Assembly (NCBI GenBank): GCA_031771865.1
Contig: JASISA010000022.1
Span: 2,294,001-2,358,000, forward strand
Direction: 5' to 3'
Origin: Nothophaeocryptopus gaeumannii
Lineage: Eukaryota; Ascomycota; Dothideomycetes; Mycosphaerellales; Mycosphaerellaceae
Length of the DNA: 64,000 nt
The translations under genes and the position numbers were made by a program. The notes beneath the pieces were generated by a model, which did no database searches, was not told the DNA's origin, and was given only the letters and a program-made list of their open reading frames with translations. This document shows positions 41,042 to 50,366 of this stretch, piece after piece (within the stretch, counting starts at the first letter, position 1; each line of letters starts with the position of its first letter).

Positions 41042-42592
41042 TCACTTACGGGTAACATCTGAATCGGCATAATCTTGCCCCGGCAACCCCGGAAAATCTC
41101 CCCTCCAATCCGCAATACTCAAGGGCTGCTTAGCGCCTGGAGCAGGTTTGATATGGAACGCCCAGAGAATGCGCATGATTGCGAGCGCCAAACTTCTCTC
41201 AGCAACATTGTACCCGGGACAGATCCCCCTCCCTGCTCTAAAAGCGAAGTGGTCTCGTTCTTGGGGGATGGAGGAGTTGATGCTCTGCATCGTTGACGTT
41301 TCGTCGCCTTCATATCGCTCTGGGATGAATTCGTCGGGATTGGAGTAGCGGGTTGGGTCGCGTTGGATCGCGTAGGCATTTAAGTGGATATGGGAGCCTG
41401 AAGGGATGCGCATACCATTGTAGGGGATGTCTGCTGTGGTGACGTGCGAATGGCCTAAACCGACGGGTGGACGCCATCGCCAGGTCTCTTTGACGAGGCA
41501 GCGAACCTGCAACATATTATGTAAGTTTTTCTCTACTACATGGAGATTGTGGCGAGAAAGGGGTGAAGTAGATATGAAATCTTCTCGTAGGCAGAGAAGG
41601 TTTATATCCTATCCCCAACAACCTTGACGTTTTCCTGGCGAGCTTTGGTTTGGACTTCCGGAAACTCCATCATCGCCTCCAGAGAAGACCAAGTTGAGAT
41701 CTGACTCGTATCAGCAGTTCCAATCGTCAACATAAAACAGAAATACGCCCCTTCCTCTTTGGATTGAAATCCGAGATTCTTCTCATCCTCAATGATCTTG
41801 CAGAGCGGAAAATTCTTCACCTCCCTCCGGTCATCCAAGGCTCTCATCCTCTGTACCTTCTCAACACACCACTCGAGATCCCTCGCGAATCTTGCTCGAC
41901 CGGCTCGCTTCCACGGCTTGAGCATGAGTGGAAGTATGTCCAGCCAAGGTAGTATATCCACAACATAATACCCCGGTAGCGTTCCCAAGATCTGCGCAAC
42001 CCCAGTCTCATGGATATATTCAATCGCCGGATCTGGAGAGTTGGGCAGGTCCATCCCGAACATGAGGGTCGCGAAATTGGAGTAAGTGTATCTCATCACC
42101 TCCTTCCATAATTTCCTCTCATCTCTCTGAATAGATTCCAAGCTCACCAACCCCTCGTCGGCGCGAAGAATACTCCCCACATTCGACCAAGTGACTTTCC
42201 TTTGCATCTTCCAGCGGGGCGTATCGGAATTGAGGAGCAAGACACCTCTGTACCTGCGGTTCAATCGCAGTGACAAAGTGGTGAGAGGCTTTGAGCTTTG
42301 TGAAGGTGGAGACGGTTAGGGCTCCGGCGGTTGGCTCCCGGTAGGTGAAGTCTCCAGGATCCGTGTGGCTGGTGAAAGGCTTCTAGAACACACAGGGAAG
42401 AAGGTACAATAGGCCTGCTTGGTGCCCTGGAAATGAAGATGCGTTCTCTCGAAGATGTTGTGGGTTGTCCAGAGACTCACTGTTTCTACTAAGCAAGCCT
42501 GGCTCTGAAATAGGCTTGTACGGCCTGACTTCTTGTAAGCCATTGCACTCACTACGAAGAGGCGTGGGATGCGTGGGGAGGATCGACTTCAC
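41042..42592 (-). pseudogene. Decayed cytochrome P450
   Basis: Two long pieces are clearly P450. Piece one, 42276-41602, runs from LLLNSDTPRWKMQRK through YIHETGVAQILGTLPGYY to EFPEVQTKARQENVKVVGDRI and includes the I-helix-like GTADTS. Piece two, about 41507-41042, has the ExxR motif (VKETWRWRPP) and the haem loop FRAGRGICPG. The lesions are visible. A TAA at 41604-41602 stands where the family has Pro, directly before TFSAYEKISY. The expected intron after ISY has an acceptor (GTTGCAG) but no GT donor. A one-base shift near 42275 separates LLLNSDTPRW from its upstream partner (FTYREPTAGALTV...), and that upstream part has a TAG at 42385-42383. The N-terminal membrane anchor is not recognisable. 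At least four independent breaks make a functional product very unlikely. Confidence 0.8.
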
Positions 42593-44164
42593 ACAAACGT
42601 TTCAGCCAAGACTTGCAGTCTATCTAAGAGGTGAGCGGAGGAGGTCTGTGTTGACACCGTGCCGGAGTGCTCTTCATCCACTGGAGCGCCGCGCCTGGAG
42701 ATGGGCGGAAGCGGAAAACGCTATGTTCACGCAACGTACTCTCATTCTCCAACTTGTATCCCCTGAACAGGTCACAAGATGGATCAACGGCCTTGTTTTA
42801 TGAGTGCCAAGCACTTGTAGGCCGCATGACCTGTCGTTCGGAAAATGTTGGTCTCGATATCGGCTTCGCTGCCTCGGCCCTAGAGCAGAAGCCGACGGCT
42901 CTAGTGCTCAGACTTTCTTGCGGCCTGGACTGCCATACGCCGTGTTTCTCCAAGTCAGGCGGGCGTGGGCAGGGACGCGAGGCGTTTGACTAGACATGGA
43001 GGTTTAGGGGAGTGGTGGCCGGGAAACGACTCATCACAGTCAAAGTAGATGAGGGACTGTGCTGGCCGCGAAACAATGCCAGACCATCCGGAACAGGGTT
43101 GCAGAAGCGATGGAGGCCTCGGGGCTCGACCTTGATGATTACATCATATGGTTCTGAGCTGCTGTTCAAGATGGAGAGGACGATGTAGCTGGTGGGCGTA
43201 GATAAGGCTGAAACAGGGCCCTTCGTCTCCCGTAGTGGGTTATAGTATGGCAGCTGCAAGGCCAGGGAATGAATTTCCTGGTGGTTGATTCCGAGATGCG
43301 AGATAGAGTTTAGCCGCATAAGGCACGTGGGACGACCTGAGGCCGGCGAAACAGAATTTCGCCAGCACCTGGACGCCCCTGGACCGCTGTGGCGCCAGTC
43401 GTTATTTTCAGCATGTTCGACTCTCTCACACCGTCAGCACCGTCACAACAAGCGCGTCTTCCAAGTCCCCATCGCATCCACTACCCACCGCCTATCCACC
43501 GCTAGCTGCTGCCGGCACATCATCGCTGCTCCCACGAACCCGGCAGGTAATCGGCGCATCACTGCTGGGCGAAAAAGGGGGTCCTTTAGTCTAAGGAGAT
43601 GCACCACCTCATCGTCAGAAGCATCGCCCGCGAAGTCCGAGTCAACGTGGGTATTGTGGTGTGCAGCACTGACAGCACCAGCCCACAAAAGTCCGCCAGT
43701 GCTGGTCGGGCTCGCGAACTCGGTCGCGGTTGGATGGCGACGATGGATTGATAAGGCCGACGGCGGTACCAATCCCAGGAACGAGTCCCATCGTACATGC
43801 GAATTTTGTGCTGTCTTTTCACCCTCCATCCACCTTATTGCGCTCTTGCCTTGCTCGCTGTCGCAGCGACGTCGGTCCCCCGTCCTCAGCTCTGTAGAAA
43901 AAGCTTCGTCTCCCTGTTCCGAGCTCATCGTCCCTTCCCTTGCACAACTTCTCTCAGCTGCGCCTTCCGCCTCATTGCACACCTCCTGCTTTTCCGTCAG
44001 CGGAATTGGCAACAGCTTCCCAATCCTCGAGCAGCTTCATCTCTCCGTCAGACTGAATTTCCATCTCACTGCCGGCCTACATCATCGAAGCCCAAATTCG
44101 ACGACTATCGCTAGTACAGCACCTTGGATCTAGTGATTACGATAATAAAGATACACACGCCAGA
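42593..44164. other. Gene-poor gap of about 1.6 kb
   Basis: Long open frames occur here on both strands (plus 43285-44133, minus 43443-44012, minus 42990-43319), overlapping each other, with no recognisable domain. The 3' part should be the promoter and leader of the SDR gene. Confidence 0.45.
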
Positions 44165-45321
44165 ATGTTCGGCCGCACTGCTCTCAGAATCGCCAGCCGG
44201 CGCGCGGCTACCCGCCCAGCACCTATCGCCTACCGCGCCGCTTTCTCCACCACATCGACAAGATATGACCCCGAAGTCCCAGTCGTCAGTTACCGCAAGG
44301 GCGAGCGATCCGAGGAGACTGTCAAGTACGAAGCCGCTGAGAGCTCTGGCCCAGTGAACCCGTCGGGCGCAGATGAGCAGAGACCAGCAGTTCCAATGAG
44401 GCCAGAGGTTTGGAAGCAGCTCACTCCGACCCTGCAGAGATTCACTCTGCCTGGCAAGGTCGCTATGGTGACTGGGTATGTTTTGAGGTCCTTAAACAAA
44501 CGTCCTTGAATTTCAGCTAACACGAGTCAAAGTGGTGGCCGTGGCCTCGGGTTCAACATGGCTCAGGCCCTCGCAGAAGTTGGTGTGCGCGGCATTGCTA
44601 TCATGGACGTGCAGCAAGAGCTTGGTGATAAGGCGGCCCGTGAGCTCAGTGAGCAGACTGGCATCGATGTGAGATTTTACCAGGTCGACGTCCGTGACGG
44701 TGATGCTATGGGCCAGACCGTCCGCGACGTGGTCGACCATTTCGGCGAGTTGAATGTGCTTATCAACGCCGCCGGCATTGCAGAGTGAGTTGAATCCGAC
44801 AGTTGATATTCGCCACATTCGGCGTTGCTGACATCTATCACAGCTCCAACATCAAGGCCGAGACCTATGACGCCGAGAAGTTCCGCCGACTAATCGACAT
44901 CAACGTTACTGGCTCTTTCTTGACCGCGCAAGCTGTGGCACGCGAGATGATCCGCCTCGGCAAGGGTGGCAGCATCATCAACATTGCTTCCATGTCTGGC
45001 TCCGTTGTCAACTACCCACAGGAGCAATCCTGTTACAACGCCTCCAAGGCCGCCGTTGTCCAGCTCACCAAGTCGCTGGCCGCTGAGTGGGCTCGCTACG
45101 GCATCCGAGTCAACGCCATCAGCCCTGGCTACATGGACACTGCTCTCAACCGCGTTCCTGCTCTGGAGGCTCAGAAGCGTATCTGGGTGGACCACACCCC
45201 ACAAAAGCGTCTCGGCGCCGTAGACGATCTGAACAACTTGGCAGTCTACCTTGCTAGCGATGGCTCGGCGTTCATGACCGGAAACAACTGCCTCATCGAC
45301 GGTGGCTACACCCTTTGGTAA
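44165..45321 (+). CDS. Short-chain dehydrogenase/reductase, polyol (arabinitol/mannitol) type, mitochondrial leader
   Basis: Three exons, 44165-44475, 44533-44784 and 44844-45321, give 346 residues. Both introns are short (57 and 59 bases) and phase 2. The first ~25 residues (MFGRTALRIASRRAATRPAP) form a strong mitochondrial leader. The SDR core has the cofactor motif TGGGRGLG at 103-110, completed across intron 1, NAAG in VLINAAGIAD, the catalytic YNASK with Tyr252 and Lys256, and a C-terminal GNNCLIDGGYTLW. The VNYPQEQSCYNASKAAV context is typical of fungal sorbose/arabinitol/mannitol dehydrogenases that interconvert ketoses and polyols. Those are usually cytosolic, so the leader is noteworthy. 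The substrate is not determined. Confidence 0.88.
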
Positions 45322-45635
45322 AAATGAAAAGCGTTTTTGTTTGGCTGCATTGCAAGGCGTGCCGGCGCATCGTGGACAAACTGGATAAGTCCATCGAGGG
45401 ATCTTGAGGAAATAACTACGTTCGAGCGGGCTGGCTCATCGCTACAGTTATAGACATAGATTACGATTTGGAGAGGGAGGCCTGTGGTAGTCCCAAGAAT
45501 GCAAGGGGCCCGCGTTCAACATTGCCAAGAAACATACGTCCAAGCTTCAAGTGTCACTGGTTTGACGGATTGATCTGGAGGCATTGCGCGTTCCTGCAGT
45601 TGTTCAGACCACATTCCTTACCCGCAGCGCTGAAG
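45322..45635. other. Intergenic between SDR and aspartic protease genes
   Basis: A reading frame enters the protease in frame from 45468 but begins with a TTG and has no signal peptide, so I left it out. An unrecognised upstream exon with the missing signal peptide could lie here. Confidence 0.4.
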
Positions 45636-47152
45636 ATGGCACGCATTGCTAGCCGTGCATCAACAATTCCTCTGTCCTCCTTTGCAGTCGTCTTTCGAGA
45701 ACCAGTATTGACACTTGACAGAATCGTTCACGATGTCCAACTCACAGCCATCAATGAAAGATTCACTATCAGCAGACTTCCGAAGACCGGAGGCAGGTCA
45801 AAGGAAACAAGTCAAAGAAGTGAACTGAAGGTCTCAAACAATGTGGTGAATCTGAAGAGGAAAGATGCCAAATCGCTGAGTTCTCTCTACGTGCAGGCTA
45901 TGAGAGGTCGAGACGGGATTTCGAGAATGACCGTAAGTCCGTCCTACACAAACCACTTCGCCCGAATCTGGCTGATCTTCCTCCTCAGAACGGAACAGTC
46001 GCGTTGACCACCGTCGAGGGAGGCAACGTCTTTTCAGCAGACATAACAGTTGGCGGCCAACCCTTCGAAGTCGTCATCGATACCGGCTCCTCAGACCCCT
46101 GGCTCGCTGTCACGGGATTCCAATGCTTCGATCCTCGGACAGACGCACAACTCAATGAGGCGGAATGTTATTTCGGGGCGACGTACGAGCCCTCGCAATC
46201 TCCCACCTTCGCGATGGTCGACAACCAAAACTTCAATATCTCCTACGCAGACGGAGAATATCTCAACGGAGCAGTCGGGACAGACACATTCACCATGGCC
46301 GGAATCTCCGTCCCACGCCAACAATTCGGACTCGTCGATATCGCCGCCTGGTATGGCGATGCCGCCACCTCAGGCCTCGTAGGCTTCGCATACCGCACCC
46401 TGACATCAGCCTACGCCGGCTCCACAGCCTCAGCCGACTCGAAAGGAAACCTAATCCCCTACAACCCCCTCTTCGTAGACATGTATTCCGACAACCTCAT
46501 CGCCCCCATCTTCAGCATGGCCATAAACCGCGACCCCTCCATCGGCGGCCTCCTCGCTCTAGGCGGTATCCCGAACGTCCCGCACTCCCCCTATTTCGCA
46601 TCAACCCCCATCTTCCCCATCGGCATAAACTCCTCCTCCTCCGGCGAACTCGTCTACGAATTCTACACAATCTCCATCAACGGCTTCGCAATCTCCAATT
46701 CCTCCTCCACCCAATTCAACGTCGACCTCGGAACTTCCAACCCCCTCAAAACAAACCTGATCGCAAATGGAACGGATATTATTGTAGATTCCGGTACTTC
46801 CCTCGTCTACGTCCCCGACTCCGTCGCCTCACAGCTCGCTGAGACTTTCTCTCCCTCAGCAACGTGGTTGTCCGACTCCTCCGCCTACTTCGTCAATTGC
46901 AACGCCACCTCCCCCGTGTTTGGCGTGGCGATTGAGAAGAAGATTTTCTATATCAATGCCAAGGATCTTATCATCGCAACTGAAGTTGATTCAAACGGAA
47001 ATCCAGTGACGTGCGCGATGGGTGTTCAGCCGAATTTGGGCGGGTTGAGTATTTTGGGAGGGACGTTTATGAAGAATGTTTTGGCGGTCTTTGATATTGG
47101 GAGTGAGGAGGTGAGGTTTGCTGCGAGGCAGTATTATCCTTTGGCTCGATGA
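45636..47152 (+). CDS. Pepsin-like aspartic protease
   Basis: Two exons, 45636-45932 and 45989-47152, give 486 residues; the 56-base intron (GTAAGT...CTCAG) is phase 0 and lies inside the conserved SRM-TNGTVALTT stretch at the propeptide boundary. The pepsin fold shows both catalytic motifs: IDTGSS with Asp130 and VDSGTS with Asp366, plus the flap YADGEYLNGAVGTD and the end piece LGGTFMKNVLAVFDIG. It hydrolyses proteins at acid pH. Oddly, the N-terminal ~95 residues before the mature domain resemble a propeptide (basic LKRKDAKSLSSLYVQ) but the start MARIASRASTIPLSS is not a convincing signal peptide. Either a further 5' exon is missed or the protein is not secreted by the classical route. The S-rich stretch near residues 310-335 is a loop. 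Confidence 0.88.
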
Positions 47153-47635
47153 AGTTGGTCTGCGGAGGAGAGGAGGGGGTGGGTTGGGTGTTTTGGGGCG
47201 TGTATGGTATGGCATGGCATTTTGGGGACGAGACGCTTTTCGATAGAGTCAGATACGGCTAATGAGATACTTTGGGGGTTGAATAGCACATGAATCGAGT
47301 AGAACTCTTTCATGTGACTGTGCAAAGCGACGTCCATATCCATATTCAGTGAGTTGCTTTTGAATTGGCTTTCATTCGACGCAGACGACGAAGGTATTGT
47401 CTCGACAATAATCGAATTTCGCCAGTGGCGGCATCCTTGCTCGACTTATCAATCTGTACACCCTTTTGTACACAGTCTAGTCATCCATGTATATCCGACA
47501 TCCTTGCCGTTTCTTGCACTTTACAGCTTCTGCCTCTTCCTTGCAGGCGAAGGTTCCCGACCGCTGCACACAAGATACCCATCAGCCGCAAGTCCACTCG
47601 CCACGTAGTAGAGAGACTCATGAAAGAGATCCCAC
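47153..47635. other. Intergenic between two convergent genes
   Basis: It holds the 3' ends of the aspartic protease and S-formylglutathione hydrolase genes. Nothing else was seen. Confidence 0.5.
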
Positions 47636-48571
47636 TCACGCCAACAAGTACTTGGCCGCATGCTCCACATGATCATCAGCGAACGTGCTGATGAAGAAGT
47701 AGCTGTGATCGTATCCGTCTCGGTAGTTGACTTTCACCTTCTTCCCGGCCTTCTTCGCTGCATCTTCGAGGTTCTCTGGGAGCAGTTGCTTTTGCTTGTA
47801 GAAATTGTCTCCCGTTCCAACGTCGATTAAAATGTCTGTGTCGTGCGGATACTTTGGGAGGAGTTCTGTAGCGTCGTGCTTAGACCAGGCGGTTTTGTCG
47901 TCGCCAAGGTAGCCTGAGAAAGCTTTCTCGCCCCAAGGGCAGTTGACTGGGTTGGAGATGGGTGCGAATGCGGAGACAGACTTGTACTTTCCTGGGTTCT
48001 TCAAGAAAAGAGTAAGGGCGCCGTGGCCGCCCATCGAGTGTCCGAAGATCGAAACCTTGCTCCCATCAAGCTCTTTGAAGTGGCTGAAGAGCGCATCAGG
48101 CAGCTCTTTCGTGATGTATGTCTCCATGTTGTAACCTTTCGTCCATGGCTCCTTGGTAGCGTTGATGTAGAACCCTGCTCCAGAGCCGAAGTCGTAGCTG
48201 TCGTCTTCGCCGGAGATTGAGAGGCCTCGTGGGGAGGTGTCGGGATACACGACAGCGATGCCTTTCTCGGCGGCTTTGTGTTGGAAGAAGCCCTTCTCGG
48301 CGCCATTGTCGCCGGTGCAGGTCAGGCCCGCGAGGTAGAAGAGGACGGGGACTGGTTTGGAGGAGCTGGCTTGGGGAGGAAGGTAGAGGTTCAGCTTCAT
48401 GTCGGTGTTGGTGGATTTGGACTGTTGAGGAGAATCACGTTAGCATTGTCTGCTCGTTTCTCCGAATCCAAGCACGCATGTACGGGATGCCCATTGCAAA
48501 CGTACAGTATGTTGCAGCTTCAGCAGCTTGCCGCCGAAGCTGTGGATGGTCGCCTGGGTCTCGAACGACAT
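47636..48571 (-). CDS. S-formylglutathione hydrolase (esterase D family)
   Basis: Two exons, 48571-48506 and 48421-47636, give 283 residues, the usual family length. Exon 1 encodes MSFETQATIHSFGGKLLKLQHT and joins in phase 0 over an 84-base intron (GTACGT...AACAG) to SKSTNTDMKLNLYLPP. The alpha/beta hydrolase triad is Ser151 in FGHSMGGHG, Asp227 in VGTGDNFYK and His261 in GYDHSYFF. The oxyanion-loop stretch LAGLTCTGDN and the DTSPRG motif are diagnostic of the family. The enzyme hydrolyses S-formylglutathione to formate and glutathione, the second step of glutathione-dependent formaldehyde detoxification in the cytosol. The partner formaldehyde dehydrogenase is not in the window. Confidence 0.93.
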
Positions 48572-49279
48572 GGTGCGTATTTGCTGGCGGAGGACAATTG
48601 GGCGTGAAACGCGAAAAGAAGTCTGGACAGTTGTTCGAATCAATGGAGAAATGGTCCGCATGCAATGGTTCAGAGCAAAATCATTTGAGGCGTGTCGTGA
48701 TGGAGGGGCACACTATTTATGATGGCGAGTGAGGGGCAGGCCCAGCATGTGCAGGTGGACCGAGCAGGGCAACAGGGGTGACGTCGGATGCTGTAGGAAA
48801 ATGGGACGGGCATCCGGGACTGCAAGGAAAGGGTGATCGGATCAGGAAAGACTTTCCGTGAGGTTTGGAAATCAATGTTTTTGCTGTCTCCGTAACTTGT
48901 CGCGTTCTTGTCGCGCGATTGAAGCCTTTCGTCTGCCCATCCGCGGCTTCGCGTACCATGAACTCCCTCCATCTGTGGAAGTTAAGTTTTCGCCTGGTTC
49001 CTGCAAATTCGCTTTCTGCTCGCAGCGCAAGCGTTCTGTCACTGCACGATCGCAGAGTGCAGGCGTGCTGGTGGAGTCAGGAGCTCAGTGTGTCAAGCGA
49101 CGCGTCTCGGTGGACATATGTCTCCAAGAGACCGCCTTGCTCAACCACCAGCCTCGATAGCGTGCAGGTTTGAGCCCGCACGAATGCTGCGCCCTGAATT
49201 TCGCCTCTCGTTGCCGTGCCTTGGATGCAACCATCATTTCCATATCTTGAACTCGCCGTGATGGCCAAAGTGGCATCTT
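48572..49279. other. Intergenic, about 0.7 kb
   Basis: This is the promoter of the hydrolase gene and the 3' flank of RPB6. No supported gene on either strand. Confidence 0.5.
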
Positions 49280-49991
49280 CTAAAGCAGCTCTTCGCAAGT
49301 CCAGTCCTCGTAATATCCGTCTGGCAGATAGCGGCGTACGACCAGCGGAATCTTCTTTTCTCGGAGCTCCTTGAGAGCGATTTGAAGAGGGTCTGTTTCT
49401 GACTCGACATCGACCAACACCGGCGCACCCATACTGAACGACAGATTCAGCCCATGAATCCACTTAGACACTACGCCATGCCAACATACCTAATTTGCAA
49501 CGCTCTTGTTCCCAACACTCGAGCCCGCTCGTACTTCGTCATGTACGGCGTCGTTGTCCGCTTATCAATTGCGATTTTCTTGCTTCTCACGCTCTTGACG
49601 AAATTCAGTCCAGTCTGCTCGCCGCTCGTTACCACGTTCTGGTTCGCGTCGGTGTAGTCTGTGCTATCAGGTTGCTGGTTCTGCGCGGCATTCTCTGGAT
49701 CTACGTTCGTATCATCTGCCCATGAATCAGCGCTTGTCTCTCACGAGCTTGCATGCATGCCGAGATCTGATGGCTCAGCAGCGCATCGGTTGGCAGCCCT
49801 TACCCAAGTCATATCCTTCCTCCATGGCATCTGCCTCCTCGACCAAGTTGTCGTCGAGCTCCCTGTGTGCAACTATGGTCAGTACTAGTCATAATACCTC
49901 CATGATCGCGTTCCTCTGCAGGCACGGAACTTGTCGCATACTCTGCATCCCCAAAATCCCTCATCTCATCGTCTCCGCCGTAGTCGTCCAT
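49280..49991 (-). CDS. RPB6: RNA polymerases I, II and III shared subunit RPABC2 (Rpb6)
   Basis: Four exons, 49991-49898, 49830-49804, 49715-49490 and 49433-49280, give 166 residues. Exon 1 encodes the acidic N-terminus MDDYGGDDEMRDFGDAEY. Exon 2 is a 27-base microexon (DAMEEGYDL). Exon 3 carries the invariant RTTTPYMTKYERARVLGTRALQI, and exon 4 carries MGAPVLVDVESETDPLQIA and PLVVRRYLPDGYYEDW. All junctions use GT-AG (GTATTA/GGCAG, GTAAGG/GGCAG, GTATGT/TTCAG). The more obvious acceptor for intron 1, CACAG near 49863, breaks the frame; GGCAG at 49833-49831 restores it. Rpb6 stabilises the clamp of all three nuclear RNA polymerases. It is divergent from the TFIIIA gene across 375 bases. Confidence 0.88.
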
Positions 49992-50366
49992 CTTGTCGGT
50001 GTTCTTGGTGGTGTTTCGGTGTGCCCGTAAGAATGCGCAATTCGCAAAGCTTCGCTTGATCAAGTGCTCTAAGTGGCGAGTAGCTGGTAGCAATGCGTAC
50101 GTTCGTGGTGAGGGTACAATGTTCGAGTTGGCTGATGTTGCAGGTTTCTCTGTTCGCGTTCCTCTAGAGAATTTGGTCGCGAAGGACGAGATGCGGCTCG
50201 CTCCCGTCTCCGCAGCACCAGGCTGAACCCTGAAATAATTTCCCGCCTTTCTTCTCCAGCCGAGCGTTATCCTTCTCCCACCACCTACTTCGAACGTCTT
50301 GCCGGCAGCGAATGGTCACGGTGGAAGGCAATCACTCACCGGTATTCTCTTCTCCACCCACATCTC
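49992..50366. promoter_or_regulatory. Shared divergent promoter of RPB6 and TFIIIA
   Basis: 375 bases separate the two start codons, with no other gene. The last 130 bases before TFIIIA are rich in C and T, as in fungal housekeeping leaders. No specific element was assigned. Confidence 0.5.

Noticed and set aside
42990..44133. Antisense pair of long frames (282 codons plus; 189 and 109 codons minus)
   Set aside because: No recognisable motif in any; the GC-rich leader of the SDR gene favours long chance frames.
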